A DNA stretch of 64,000 nt from an uncultured Sphingomonadales bacterium (GTDB taxonomy: Bacteria > Pseudomonadota > Alphaproteobacteria > Sphingomonadales > Sphingomonadaceae), in contig CAIMDB010000001.1 of the NCBI GenBank assembly GCA_903839675.1, positions 62,001 through 126,000 of the forward strand. Direction: 5' to 3'. Under the pieces are notes generated by a model. The model was given only the letters and a program-made list of their open reading frames with translations, searched no databases and had not been told where the DNA came from. Position 1 is the first letter of the stretch. Each line of letters starts with the position of its first letter. Both the position numbers and the translations under genes were made by a program. Of this stretch, positions 34,063 through 43,637 are shown one piece after another.

Positions 34063-35880
34063 TCATGCCGCCTTTGCGCGGCTCGCCTTTTTGCGTTCGT
34101 GCGGGTCCAAGTGGACTTTGCGCAGACGGATGCTCTTAGGCGTCACTTCGACGAGTTCGTCTTCGTCGATGTAAGCAATGGCCTGTTCCAGTGTCATGCG
34201 GGTTGGCGGGGTGAGGCGGATCGCATCGTCCTTGCCGCCCGAAGCGCGGAAGTTGGTGAGCTGCTTGGCCTTCATCGGGTTGACTTCAAGGTCATCCGTC
34301 TTGGCATTTTCGCCAACGATCATACCTTCATACAGCGTTTCGCCATGCGCGACGAACAGGATGCCGCGTTCTTCGAGCGGGCCCAGCGCGTAGGAATTGG
34401 CTTCACCAGCACCGTTGGAAATCAGCACGCCGTTCTTGCGGCCTTCGATCTTGCCCTTGTGCGGACCGTACTTCTCAAACAGTCGGTTCATGATGCCCGT
34501 GCCGCGCGTGTCGGACAGGAATTCACCGTGATAGCCGATCAGGCCGCGGGAAGGGGCGGAGAAGGTGATGCGCGTCTTGCCACCACCTGAGGGGCGCATA
34601 TCGGTCATTTCCGCCTTGCGCATGTTCATCTTGTCGATGACTGTGCCCGAAAACTCATCATCCACGTCAATGACGACGGTTTCATAAGGTTCGGTCTTCT
34701 GGCCGTTTTCTTCACGGAACAGAACGCGTGGACGCGAAATGCCGAGTTCAAATCCTTCGCGGCGCATCGTTTCGATCAGCACGCCGAGCTGAAGTTCACC
34801 GCGACCGGCGACTTCGTAAGAGTCCTTATCGGCGCTTTCGGTGACCTTGATGGCGACGTTCGATTCCGATTCACGGAACAGGCGGTCGCGGATCATGCGG
34901 CTCGTAACCTTGGTGCCTTCGCGGCCGGCCATCGGCGAATCGTTCACGGCAAAGCGCATCGACAGCGTCGGCGGATCGATGGGCTGGGCAGCGATCGGAT
35001 CAGTGACGGCGATGTCGCAGATCGTGTTGGCCACGGTTGCGGTCGTCATGCCGGCAATCGAGATGATGTCGCCTGCCTTTGCCTCTTCCACCGGAACACG
35101 TTCCAGACCACGGAAGGCGAGGATCTTCGATGCGCGACCTGTTTCGATGACCTTGCCATCGGGGTCGAGCGCGTGGATCGCCATGTTGGTCTTGACCGTG
35201 CCGCTGTCGACGCGGCCGGTGAGGATGCGGCCGAGGAAGTTGTCACGGTCGAGCAGCGTCACGAGGAACTTGAACGGGCCGTCTTCATTGGCCTTGGGTT
35301 CCGGCACATGGCTGACGATCGTTTCGAACATCGGCGTCAGCGTGCCTTCGCGCGCCGAATGGTCGAGCGAGGCATAGCCGTTGCGGCCTGAGGCGTAGAG
35401 CACCGGGAAATCGAGCTGCTCATCGCTGGCTTCGAGCGAAACGAACAGATCGAACACTTCGTCGAGCACTTCTTGAATACGCTCGTCCGGGCGGTCGACT
35501 TTGTTGACGACGACGATGGGACGCAGGCCCAGTGCCAGCGCCTTGCCGGTCACGAACTTCGTTTGCGGCATCGCGCCTTCCGACGAATCGACGAGCAAGA
35601 TGACGCCGTCGACCATGGAGAGGATGCGTTCCACTTCGCCGCCGAAGTCGGCGTGGCCCGGCGTGTCGACGATGTTGATGCGGTGGCCTTCCCATTCGAC
35701 CGAGGTGCACTTGGCCAAGATGGTGATCCCGCGCTCCTTTTCGAGGTCGTTCGAATCCATGGCGCGTTCTTCGATGCGCTGGTTGTCGCGGAAGGTGCCC
35801 GACTGGCGGAACAGTTGGTCAACAAGGGTGGTCTTGCCATGATCGACGTGTGCGATGATGGCCACATTGCGGAGGCTCAT
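34063..35880 (-). CDS. typA: Ribosome-associated translational GTPase BipA/TypA
   Basis: The 605-residue protein starts [28 protein letters not shown] with the G1 loop AHVDHGKT, G2 region RGITI, G3 [10 protein letters not shown] and G4 NKVDR. EF-G-like domains III and V and the BipA-specific C-terminus follow. It binds ribosomes and helps assembly and growth under stress. I chose ATG 35880 as the conserved family start; an upstream ATG at 35946 adds 22 unlikely residues. The basic tail (KASRAKAA) is usual. It is divergent from the transporter gene. Confidence 0.97.
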   Translation of the reverse strand: MSLRNVAIIAHVDHGKTTLVDQLFRQSGTFRDNQRIEERAMDSNDLEKERGITILAKCTSVEWEGHRINIVDTPGHADFGGEVERILSMVDGVILLVDSSEGAMPQTKFVTGKALALGLRPIVVVNKVDRPDERIQEVLDEVFDLFVSLEASDEQLDFPVLYASGRNGYASLDHSAREGTLTPMFETIVSHVPEPKANEDGPFKFLVTLLDRDNFLGRILTGRVDSGTVKTNMAIHALDPDGKVIETGRASKILAFRGLERVPVEEAKAGDIISIAGMTTATVANTICDIAVTDPIAAQPIDPPTLSMRFAVNDSPMAGREGTKVTSRMIRDRLFRESESNVAIKVTESADKDSYEVAGRGELQLGVLIETMRREGFELGISRPRVLFREENGQKTEPYETVVIDVDDEFSGTVIDKMNMRKAEMTDMRPSGGGKTRITFSAPSRGLIGYHGEFLSDTRGTGIMNRLFEKYGPHKGKIEGRKNGVLISNGAGEANSYALGPLEERGILFVAHGETLYEGMIVGENAKTDDLEVNPMKAKQLTNFRASGGKDDAIRLTPPTRMTLEQAIAYIDEDELVEVTPKSIRLRKVHLDPHERKKASRAKAA

Positions 35881-35965
35881 GGGTATTCCGGTTTTTTGAG
35901 GAATGGTTTCGCCCGCGCCCCTAGCTGAATTTGTGCGATGCGGCAAGCTAAGCTAGGGCGGGTTG

Positions 35966-36919
35966 ATGCTGGCCCGTCTCATTCCCGACAAGTTCATCCT
36001 GCTTTTGCTCGCTACGATTGGGGCCGCGACGCTGTTTCCGGCGCAGGGCAAGGGGATGTTGGTCGTTTCGGCTATCGCCAATATCGCTATTTTCAGCCTG
36101 TTCTTCTTTCACGGCCTGCGGCTGTCGCATGAAGCGGTCTGGGCAGGGCTGAAGCATTGGCGGCTGCAACTGGCGGTGCTGGTGTTCGGGTTCGGCGCCT
36201 TGCCGCTTCTGGGGCTGTCGGTGTCGGTGCTGGCGCCGGATTTTCTGTCTGTGGAACTGTGGCTGGGTGTTTTGTTTCTTTGCGTGCTGCCGTCGACAGT
36301 GCAGTCGGCGATTGCCGCCTCGTCTATGGCGCGGGGTAATGTCGCAGCCTCAGTGATCGCGGCGGCGCTGTCTAACCTGTCGGGGGTCATTCTGACGCCG
36401 CTGATCTTTGCAGCCCTCGCCCATGTCGGCGGCGGCGGTGGTGACCTATCGACCATCGGGCGGATCGCTGTGCTGCTCCTGCTGCCCTTCGCGCTGGGGC
36501 AGGTGGCGCGATTCTGGTTGGCCGCTTGGGCGGAACGCCACCGCGTCTGGATCGGCCGGCTAGACCGGACGACTATTCTGATTACCGTCTATGTCGCCTT
36601 TAGCGCAGCGGTCGTCGATGGCCTGTGGGCGCGGCTGGACGGCGGGGAGATGCTGCGCCTCTTTGCCGTCGTCTGCGTCCTGCTTGGTGTTGCCATGGGT
36701 GGCGCCTGGACACTCGGCGGCGCGCTTGGCCTTGCGCGGGAGGATAGAATCACGCTGCTCTTTTCCGGTGCGCAAAAGAGCCTTGCGACTGGCGCGCCCA
36801 TGGCCCGCATCCTCTTTCCGGCGGCACAGGCGGGGATGATTGTCATCCCGCTGATGCTCTACCATCAGTTGCAACTGACAGTTTCAGCATGGATTGCCGC
36901 GCGGCTGGCACGAAATTAA
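35966..36919 (+). CDS. Bile acid:sodium symporter-like membrane transporter
   Basis: The product is about 317 residues with eight to ten hydrophobic segments: ILLLLATIGAATLFP, IANIAIFSLFFFHGL, LAVLVFGFGALPLL, LGVLFLCVLPSTVQSAIAASSMARGN and AGMIVIPLMLYHQLQL. The segments VLPSTVQSAIAASSMARGN and SGAQKSLATGAPMA are typical of the SBF-like (PF13593) group. Substrate is unknown. ATG 35966 follows AGGGCGGG; a TTG one codon upstream is also open. The following glycosyltransferase gene begins 37 bp later. Confidence 0.85.
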   Translation: MLARLIPDKFILLLLATIGAATLFPAQGKGMLVVSAIANIAIFSLFFFHGLRLSHEAVWAGLKHWRLQLAVLVFGFGALPLLGLSVSVLAPDFLSVELWLGVLFLCVLPSTVQSAIAASSMARGNVAASVIAAALSNLSGVILTPLIFAALAHVGGGGGDLSTIGRIAVLLLLPFALGQVARFWLAAWAERHRVWIGRLDRTTILITVYVAFSAAVVDGLWARLDGGEMLRLFAVVCVLLGVAMGGAWTLGGALGLAREDRITLLFSGAQKSLATGAPMARILFPAAQAGMIVIPLMLYHQLQLTVSAWIAARLARN

Positions 36920-36955
36920 TCGAATTTTGCTGGATGTGGGGTTAGGGGAACGCGC

Positions 36956-37882
36956 ATGAACGCCATAACAACGCCACGGGTCGCCGTTCTTCTGCCCTGC
37001 TATAACGAAGCGACTGCCATCGCGCAGACCGTGGCAGACTTTCGTGCCGCGCTGCCCGATGCGACGATCTACGTCTATGACAACAACTCAACCGACAAGA
37101 CGGTGGAGGTCGCCGCAGCTGCCGGCGCCATCGTCCGGACAGAGCGGATGCAGGGCAAAGGCAATGTTGTCCGCCGCATGTTCGCCGATGTGGAGGCGGA
37201 CATCTATGTGATGGCCGATGGCGACGCGACCTATGAGGCCGCTGCTGCTCCGGGCCTGATTGACCTGCTGGTCAGCGACCAGCTCGACATGGTGGTGGGC
37301 GCGCGCAAATCAGAGGTTGAAGCCGCGTACAGGCGGGGCCACCGGCTGGGCAATGCGATGCTGACGGGGATGCTCGCTTGGCTGTTCGGCCGCAGTTTCA
37401 CAGATATTCTCTCGGGCTACCGCGTCTTTTCCCGCCGCTTTGTGAAGAGCTTCCCGGTCCTGTCAGAAGGCTTTGAGATAGAAACCGAAATCAGCGTTCA
37501 CGCGCTGGAACTGCGGATGCCGGTCGCCGAACGGGTGACGGCTTACGCCGCGCGGCCGGAGGGATCGGAATCAAAGCTCAGCACTTATCGCGATGGCTGG
37601 CGCATCCTGCGGACCATCCTGACGCTGTTCCGCATTGAAAAGCCGCTCGCCTTTTTCGGGATCATCGGCGCAGCGCTCGCCCTCATTGCGGTCGTGATCA
37701 GCATTCCGTTGTTCCTCACTTTCTTTGAAACCGGCCTTGTGCCGCGCCTGCCGACGGCTGTGCTCGCGATGGGGATCATGGTGCTGGCCTTTCTCAACGG
37801 ATTTTGTGGTTTGATCCTTGATACGGTCGTGCGGGGCCGCCGTGAAATGCGACGGCTGGCTTATCTTGCTCACCCTGTGTAG
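36956..37882 (+). CDS. Family 2 glycosyltransferase with two C-terminal membrane helices
   Basis: The 308-residue protein has the GT-A start VAVLLPCYNEATAIAQTV, YDNNSTDKT, the metal-binding type motif MADGDATYEA, and SGYRVFSRRF. Two hydrophobic helices (FFGIIGAALALIAVVISIPLF and VLAMGIMVLAFLNGF) anchor it. This organisation is that of polyprenyl-phosphate sugar transferases of the DPMS-like group. It partners with a large membrane protein encoded 10 bp downstream; the two may add a sugar to an envelope target. Confidence 0.85.
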   Translation: MNAITTPRVAVLLPCYNEATAIAQTVADFRAALPDATIYVYDNNSTDKTVEVAAAAGAIVRTERMQGKGNVVRRMFADVEADIYVMADGDATYEAAAAPGLIDLLVSDQLDMVVGARKSEVEAAYRRGHRLGNAMLTGMLAWLFGRSFTDILSGYRVFSRRFVKSFPVLSEGFEIETEISVHALELRMPVAERVTAYAARPEGSESKLSTYRDGWRILRTILTLFRIEKPLAFFGIIGAALALIAVVISIPLFLTFFETGLVPRLPTAVLAMGIMVLAFLNGFCGLILDTVVRGRREMRRLAYLAHPV

Positions 37883-37892
37883 GGCGCAATCA

Positions 37893-39419
37893 ATGTCATT
37901 TTTGGGGAACCGACCCGCGCTGGAGCGGGCCGTCTGGCTGTTTCTGGCTCTTGCCTCGGCGTTGCCCTTCATGGTGGCGCCGATCCCGATTCTGCCGGAT
38001 TTGTTCAGCCATATCGGCCGCTACCATGTGATGAACACTCCGGGCGATCCTTGGCTCAGCCAATATTACGCCTTTGACTGGCATGTGACCGGCAATCTCG
38101 GGGCGGATTTGCTCATGCTCCTTCTGGGGCCGATGCTGGGCACGGAGAAGGCCGCCTATCTTATCGCCGCCCTAATTCCGCCTGTGATGGTCTGGGGTAT
38201 CTACCGGCTGTCGCGGGCGCTGTACGGCCAAGTGCAGGCCCCGGCTTATGTGGCGATTATCCTCGTCTGGTCGTTCACCTTCCATCACGGTTTCATCAAT
38301 TGGTGGCTCGGCATGGCGCTGGTCTTCCATGTGGTTGCCATCTGGGTGGACATTCGCGGAGCGCCTATCGTCTGGCGGGCTATTTATGCATTCTTTGCAG
38401 CCCTTCTGGTATGGCTCTGCCACACCTCGGCTTGGGGCGTGTTGGGCTTGATTGTCGCCGGGATCGGCTTTGCAGAACGTAAGTCGTTTGTCCGTTTCTG
38501 CGTCTCGATGCTGCCATGGGCCGCGCCAATCCTGCCCATGCTCATCTGGCGCGTCACCAAGGGCGGCGGCGTTTTGGCCCAGAATTGGTGGCCGATGGTT
38601 AAGGTTCACGGCATCCGCAATCTGCTGCGCGCGGAATGGCGGGAATTTGATATTGCGAGCGTGGCCCTCGTCATTTTGGTGACCCTGTGGCTGTTGGTGG
38701 ATCGTCGGTTCACGCGCCATCGTGGGCTGGTCCTTGCGGCGGCGGCCCTGCTCGTCACCGCCATTGCCCTGCCGGCGACCGTGCTGAGTTCCTACTTCGC
38801 CGACGTCCGGCTTTTTGCGCCCTTGTTGATGATCGCGCTGCTCTCGGTTTCGAACCTGACGCCCAAGACAGGTATTTTTGTTGCTCTGGCGGGGGCGAGC
38901 CTGTTTCTCGTCCGCGTCGGGGAAACGACCTATGGCTGGATGACGCGCGGGACGGAGCTGGAGCAGGATCTCGCCGCCCTCAACCATGTGCCGATGGGCG
39001 CGCGCATCGTTGTGCTGTCACACAGCACCGAATGCGGCGTTTGGCCGCTGGCCGGGCGCAATCACGCCGCCAGCCTCGCCATCGTCCGCCGCCACGCCTT
39101 TGTGAATACGGAATGGGACATTCCGGGTCAGCATTTGATGCAGCCAATTTACAACGCGGTCTACGGGTTCAACGATTCGCGCACGGTGGATTTATTCAAC
39201 CCGGCTTATGGCTGCCCGGGCTTCCGCGTCCGCCGGTTCATGCGGTTCGTGCCGCGTGATCGGTTTGATTACATCTGGATCTGGGAAGCCGAAGCGCCGC
39301 CTGAGACGAAAAAATGGCTTAACCTCGTTTACGCGGGGCCGTCCTCTAGACTTTATGCCATTGCCAAATCTCCGGATTCGCATTCTGGGGTTGAACTTTC
39401 CGTCCCGACCCCGAAATAG
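37893..39419 (+). CDS. Polytopic membrane protein, GT-C-like, function unknown
   Basis: The 508-residue product has about ten hydrophobic helices (for example [60 protein letters not shown]) and a soluble C-terminal part of about 150 residues. The fold pattern suits a lipid-linked sugar glycosyltransferase, but no known catalytic motif is seen. I chose ATG 37893. Linked to the GT2 gene ahead by a 10-bp gap, it probably uses the sugar lipid made by that enzyme. Confidence 0.7.
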   Translation: MSFLGNRPALERAVWLFLALASALPFMVAPIPILPDLFSHIGRYHVMNTPGDPWLSQYYAFDWHVTGNLGADLLMLLLGPMLGTEKAAYLIAALIPPVMVWGIYRLSRALYGQVQAPAYVAIILVWSFTFHHGFINWWLGMALVFHVVAIWVDIRGAPIVWRAIYAFFAALLVWLCHTSAWGVLGLIVAGIGFAERKSFVRFCVSMLPWAAPILPMLIWRVTKGGGVLAQNWWPMVKVHGIRNLLRAEWREFDIASVALVILVTLWLLVDRRFTRHRGLVLAAAALLVTAIALPATVLSSYFADVRLFAPLLMIALLSVSNLTPKTGIFVALAGASLFLVRVGETTYGWMTRGTELEQDLAALNHVPMGARIVVLSHSTECGVWPLAGRNHAASLAIVRRHAFVNTEWDIPGQHLMQPIYNAVYGFNDSRTVDLFNPAYGCPGFRVRRFMRFVPRDRFDYIWIWEAEAPPETKKWLNLVYAGPSSRLYAIAKSPDSHSGVELSVPTPK

Positions 39420-39448
39420 ATGCCAAAGACATAAGCAAAGGACTGTCC

Positions 39449-40069
39449 ATGAACCCGCATGACGCGCTGATCCCCATCGTTATCGAGCAATCGAACCGCG
39501 GAGAGCGCAGCTTCGACATTTTCTCCCGCCTGCTGCGTGAACGCATCGTGTTCGTCACCGGTGGCGTGGAAGACGGTATGGCGTCCGTTATTGTTGCCCA
39601 GCTTCTGTTCCTCGAGTCGGAAAATCCGAAGAAGGACATCTGGATGTACATCAACTCGCCGGGCGGCGTGGTGACAGCTGGCATGGCGATCCATGACACG
39701 ATGCAGTATATCCGCCCCAAGGTTGGCACGGTCTGCGTCGGTCAAGCGGCATCCATGGGCTCTTTCCTGCTTGCCGCAGGCGAGCCGGGCATGCGCTACG
39801 CCATGACCAATGCCCGAATCATGATTCACCAGCCGTCAGGCGGCGCACAGGGTCAGGCGACGGATATCGCGATCCAGGCGCAGGAAATCCTCCGTATTCG
39901 TGCGAATATGAATCGTCTTTATGCCGATTATACAGGCAAGGACATTGATACGATTGAGAAGGCTATGGAGCGCGACAACTTCATGACCGCCAATGAAGCC
40001 AAGGATTTCGGCCTTGTGGATGCTGTTTTCGACAAGCGTCCGGCGGCGGCAGATGACGCAGCTGGCTAA
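39449..40069 (+). CDS. clpP: ATP-dependent Clp protease proteolytic subunit
   Basis: The 206-residue protein has the catalytic serine S102 in [14 protein letters not shown] and H127 in MIHQPSGG, with an aspartate near residue 176 completing the triad. ClpP forms a 14-mer chamber fed by ClpX. The N-terminus [27 protein letters not shown] is of standard type without a long propeptide. It is followed 74 bp downstream by clpX on the same strand. Confidence 0.98.
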   Translation: MNPHDALIPIVIEQSNRGERSFDIFSRLLRERIVFVTGGVEDGMASVIVAQLLFLESENPKKDIWMYINSPGGVVTAGMAIHDTMQYIRPKVGTVCVGQAASMGSFLLAAGEPGMRYAMTNARIMIHQPSGGAQGQATDIAIQAQEILRIRANMNRLYADYTGKDIDTIEKAMERDNFMTANEAKDFGLVDAVFDKRPAAADDAAG

Positions 40070-40143
40070 GTCAGCTCAAATTAAGTCATTGCCGCTATGA
40101 AATCTGATTGTAACATGGCCGCGAACGTGGCGGGAAGGTTCTA

Positions 40144-41415
40144 ATGACCAAGTTGAGCGGCAGCGACACCAAGAGCACGCTTTATTGCTCTTTCTGCGGC
40201 AAATCGCAGCATGAGGTGCGCAAGCTCATTGCGGGACCAACCGTGTTCATCTGCGATGAATGCGTGGACCTGTGCAATGACATCATCCGTGAGGAAACGA
40301 AGACAGCGCTCGTTTCCAAAAAGGATGGCGGCGTGCCGAGCCCGCAGGAAATCTGCAAGGTTCTCGACGATTACGTCATTGGTCAGCCCAAGGCGAAGCG
40401 CGTCCTCTCGGTCGCCGTCCACAACCACTATAAGCGCCTGAACCATGGCGCGAAGGGTGCCGACGTTGAACTGGCTAAGTCGAACATTTTGCTCGTCGGG
40501 CCCACGGGCTGCGGCAAGACATTGCTGGCCCAGACGCTCGCCCGTATCCTCGACGTGCCATTCACCATGGCCGATGCGACGACGCTCACTGAAGCCGGCT
40601 ATGTTGGCGAAGATGTTGAAAACATCATCCTGAAGCTGCTTCAGGCATCGGATTACAACGTGGAACGCGCCCAGCGCGGCATCGTCTACATTGACGAAAT
40701 CGACAAGATCAGCCGCAAGGCCGAAAACCCCTCCATCACCCGCGATGTCTCGGGTGAAGGCGTGCAGCAGGCGCTGCTCAAGATGATGGAAGGCACGGTT
40801 GCCAGCGTTCCGCCGCAGGGCGGCCGCAAGCATCCGCAGCAGGAATTCCTGCAGGTCGACACGACCAACATCCTCTTCATCTGCGGCGGTGCCTTTGCGG
40901 GTCTTGAAAAGATCATCGCAGACCGTTTGCAGGGCAAGTCCATTGGCTTTGGTGCCAACGTCTCGTCGCCCGATGATCGCCGCACCGGTGAAGTGCTCAA
41001 GCAGAGTGAGCCGGAAGATTTGCTGAAATACGGCCTGATCCCGGAATTTGTCGGCCGTCTGCCCGTCATCGCGACGCTGGAAGATCTGGACGTCGATGCG
41101 CTGGTCAAGATTTTGATCGAACCGAAGAACGCGCTGGTGAAGCAGTATAAGAAGCTGTTCGAGATGGAAGACGTCGAACTCGACTTCACTGATGACGCGC
41201 TGACGGCTGTGGCTAAGCGCGCCATTGAACGCAAGACAGGCGCGCGCGGCCTCCGCTCGATCCTCGAATCGATCTTGCTCGATACGATGTTCGATCTTCC
41301 AACGATGGAAGACGTCGATGAAGTGATGATCGACAAGGACGTTGTCGGCGGCAAGAAAGAGCCGGTTCGCGTTTACGCCAAAAAGTCGAAGGAAGCCGCC
41401 GGCGACGCTGCGTAA
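40144..41415 (+). CDS. clpX: ATP-dependent Clp protease ATP-binding subunit ClpX
   Basis: The 423-residue protein has the zinc finger C15-x2-C18...C37-x2-C40 (YCSFCGKSQ and ICDECVDLC), Walker A GPTGCGKT near residue 120, Walker [11 protein letters not shown], the pore loop with GYVGEDVE, and sensor region RFGLIPEF-like [12 protein letters not shown]. It unfolds tagged proteins and feeds them to ClpP. The zinc finger binds adaptors. It converges on the next gene across a REP-like pair. Confidence 0.98.
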   Translation: MTKLSGSDTKSTLYCSFCGKSQHEVRKLIAGPTVFICDECVDLCNDIIREETKTALVSKKDGGVPSPQEICKVLDDYVIGQPKAKRVLSVAVHNHYKRLNHGAKGADVELAKSNILLVGPTGCGKTLLAQTLARILDVPFTMADATTLTEAGYVGEDVENIILKLLQASDYNVERAQRGIVYIDEIDKISRKAENPSITRDVSGEGVQQALLKMMEGTVASVPPQGGRKHPQQEFLQVDTTNILFICGGAFAGLEKIIADRLQGKSIGFGANVSSPDDRRTGEVLKQSEPEDLLKYGLIPEFVGRLPVIATLEDLDVDALVKILIEPKNALVKQYKKLFEMEDVELDFTDDALTAVAKRAIERKTGARGLRSILESILLDTMFDLPTMEDVDEVMIDKDVVGGKKEPVRVYAKKSKEAAGDAA

Positions 41416-41450
41416 GCAGGGGCGGTTGCACGCCTCCGGCTTAATCCGCT

Positions 41451-41554
41451 CCGTTCGTGCTGAGCTTGTCGAAGCACCGCCCTTGCTTTGGGCGGATGTC
41501 TGCACATGCTCGAAGTAAGAAGAGCGACCCTTCGACAAGCTCAGGGTGAGCGGA
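41451..41554. repeat. Face-to-face REP-like pair between clpX and a convergent gene
   Basis: Unit one is CCGTTCGTGCTGAGCTTG with GTCGAAGCACCGC at 41451-41480. Unit two is CCCTTCGACAAGCTCAGG with GTGAGCGGA at 41528-41554. They are in inverted orientation. The rest of this gap holds nothing else. Confidence 0.75.
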
Positions 41555-41575
41555 TTTGTGGAGGGGGCTAGCCGC

Positions 41576-42850
41576 CTATTCCTGCCCCTTCAGCACCCTG
41601 TCGATCCGCCCCACCATCGCGGCATATTCCGGGCTTTCGGTGCTGGTGTAGCGCGCCTGGAACTCCGCCTCGGTCAGACCTTCGGACAAAGCGAGGGCGT
41701 GCAGAGGGACGATCTGCACTTCCGTGATCCCCGCCAGAGCGCTGCGGGCGGCCTCCGCCTGTTGCACGTCACCGGCCTTCATCGCCCAATGAATGCCGGA
41801 CCGATCGGCGGACAGATCGACAAAGGAGAAGCCTGAGCCATTAGGCCCGCTGTCGGAAATTTCCTTCCAGGTCCCCATCGCCTGCGAAACATCTTCGCCG
41901 TAAAGCGCGGCGAGCGCGGCGGAGAGCGCCCAGTGCTTGGCAAGGTCGTTGCGACCGAGCAGCGTCAATGGCTGCGCCGCAATGCGGCAAGGCTTGGTCG
42001 CTTCAACCGCATCCCCTGCCAGATTTCCCGCATTGGGTGAGACGGTGAACATGGCGAGTGCCACGAACGTAGCCCGGTTGGCGCCGTCTATGCTGCTGCC
42101 AGCCTGCCGTTCTTTGAACGCGCGGCGTACCTGCGTGGCGAGGTCCATGGAGGGGCTGGTCGCCTGCTCCCGCGAGAGCCGGCAATAGGTGTTGGCGACC
42201 AGCGCCGGATCAACGGGCTCGGCCTGCACATCATTCAGCTGGCGCAGCAGGCGCGTGCGCTTCGGCAGGTTGAGATTGGCGGAGAGCCCGGCGGGGGTGA
42301 CGGTCAGGCCGCGCACCATATCGTCAGGCGCCTTTAACTGCGCGCCGCGCAGGTTCAGCGCGAACACGGCTAGCTTCGCCAGTGGGCGTGTGACGAAAGG
42401 CGGCAGCGTCAGCCAACCGATCTGCATTGTGGTGTCAGGGAAGCGGTCTTTGGTCGGGATGGCCGTGACGGAGACGTTCGCCCAGAGGGGGCCGATGGGC
42501 AGGCTCGCGTGGACTGTCGCGCTGTCGGTCGCCTGTGTCGTGTGCAGCCGTTGAATACCAAGCGCACGACCGAGCAGCAGGCCACCCCCTTGTGCCTCGC
42601 GCCAGCTGATGAAGGTGGGGACGGGCCTGCCGGTCCCGGCTTGCGCACGCACCCGGTCAAACGCGGCGCGCGCAGCGATCACATCGGCAGAGGCGGGCGG
42701 TGCAGCGGTTTCCACCGCCGGTGACGGGCTCAGCGTTAGGAAGGCAAAAACCAGAACGCCCCCTAGCAGTCCCACCAGTAGCTTTCGCACGCGGGACCAG
42801 CTCTTCTTCGCCATGGGGAGGGGCGCAGCGGCCGATGTCATGACGGGCAT
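41576..42850 (-). CDS. Membrane-anchored conserved hypothetical protein
   Basis: The 424-residue protein has a short cytosolic N-terminus with basic KKSWSRVRKLL, one membrane helix (VGLLGGVLVFAFLTLS, about residues 25-41) and an exported part of about 380 residues. Conserved-looking pieces are FISWREAQGGGLLLGRA, RLLRQLNDVQ and ALYGEDVSQAMGTWKEI. A helical, repeat-like C-terminus resembles TPR scaffolds. I do not recognise a family function. It is on the strand opposite clpX and gpx. Confidence 0.75.
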   Translation of the reverse strand: MPVMTSAAAPLPMAKKSWSRVRKLLVGLLGGVLVFAFLTLSPSPAVETAAPPASADVIAARAAFDRVRAQAGTGRPVPTFISWREAQGGGLLLGRALGIQRLHTTQATDSATVHASLPIGPLWANVSVTAIPTKDRFPDTTMQIGWLTLPPFVTRPLAKLAVFALNLRGAQLKAPDDMVRGLTVTPAGLSANLNLPKRTRLLRQLNDVQAEPVDPALVANTYCRLSREQATSPSMDLATQVRRAFKERQAGSSIDGANRATFVALAMFTVSPNAGNLAGDAVEATKPCRIAAQPLTLLGRNDLAKHWALSAALAALYGEDVSQAMGTWKEISDSGPNGSGFSFVDLSADRSGIHWAMKAGDVQQAEAARSALAGITEVQIVPLHALALSEGLTEAEFQARYTSTESPEYAAMVGRIDRVLKGQE

Positions 42851-42908
42851 CTAGCAGCCTCGCATCAGCTTATGCTAGCACCTTCCCACGATAGAGGAGG
42901 AGCGCGCG

Positions 42909-43385
42909 ATGAACGTCCATGATTTTACAGTGAAAAAACCTGATGGCAGTGACCAGAAGCTGGCCGATTATGCGGGCGGGCCGATCCTGATCGTCAACAC
43001 CGCGTCCAAATGCGGGTTCACGCCGCAATATAAGGGCTTGGAAGAGCTGCAGCGCAAATATGGTGAAAAGGGGCTGACTGTCCTCGGCTTCCCCTGCAAC
43101 CAGTTTGGCGCGCAGGAACCGGGCGATGCCGCAGAAATCGCGAACTTCTGTTCGTTGAACTATGACGTGTCTTTCCCGCTGATGGCGAAGGTCGAAGTGA
43201 ATGGCGACAAGACCGAGCCGCTGTACGACCATCTGAAATCCGCAAAGCCCGGTCTGCTCGGCACCAAGGCGATCAAGTGGAATTTCACCAAGTTCCTCAT
43301 CGACAAGAACGGCAAAGTCGTCGGCCGCTACGCCCCGACTGATAAGCCGGAAAGCATCGAGAAGGATATTCAGAAGCTGCTTTAG
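42909..43385 (+). CDS. Glutathione peroxidase-family peroxidase
   Basis: The 158-residue protein has the peroxidatic cysteine C35 in NTASKCGFTPQY, Gln in LGFPCNQFGAQEP and Trp in IKWNFTKFLID, the usual catalytic tetrad area. Cysteine is used in place of selenocysteine (no TGA). The second cysteine in FPCNQF suggests a thioredoxin-linked 2-Cys mechanism as in other bacterial members. It removes peroxides in the cytosol. A GAGGAGG ribosome site precedes the ATG. Confidence 0.94.
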   Translation: MNVHDFTVKKPDGSDQKLADYAGGPILIVNTASKCGFTPQYKGLEELQRKYGEKGLTVLGFPCNQFGAQEPGDAAEIANFCSLNYDVSFPLMAKVEVNGDKTEPLYDHLKSAKPGLLGTKAIKWNFTKFLIDKNGKVVGRYAPTDKPESIEKDIQKLL

Positions 43386-43394
43386 GGATTTCTC

Positions 43395-43419
43395 TATCCT
43401 CCCCCGGTGGGGGAGGATA
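43395..43419 (+). terminator. Strong stem-loop after the glutathione peroxidase gene
   Basis: TATCCTCCCCC (43395-43405), loop GGT and GGGGGAGGATA (43409-43419) form an 11-bp stem with a 3-base loop, nine bases past the stop. No T run follows on the plus strand (AAAAGTGG), so it is better called a 3'-end hairpin. The sequence resembles other sphingomonad repeats. Confidence 0.55.
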
Positions 43420-43456
43420 AAAGTGGCGCAAAACCGCGATCTCTCCAGCACCCCTT

Positions 43457-43559
43457 CGTCATGCTGAACTTGTTTCAGCATAACCGGGCTGAGCAGCATA
43501 TCCCTCAGCCGAAGTGGACGCCCAAGCCCGTTATCCTGAAACAAGTTCAGGATGACGAA
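43457..43559. repeat. Face-to-face REP-like pair before dnaE
   Basis: ATGCTGAA-CTTGT-TTCAGCAT at 43457-43485 and ATCCTGAA-ACAAG-TTCAGGAT at 43530-43559 face each other, like the pairs at 18574-18670 and 21609-21717. This is the only pair in the window lying between genes of the same orientation, 80 bp before the dnaE start. Confidence 0.8.
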
Positions 43560-43637
43560 TGAATCCCCCCGAACTTATCCCCAACTCCGTCCATCGGCGC
43601 TGTTAACAACGCCGCCTGCGCTGCCTACAGTCCCGCG

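Noticed and set aside
43011-43020. Selenocysteine codon in glutathione peroxidase
   Set aside because: The codon at the active site is a cysteine codon; no SECIS or in-frame TGA is seen.
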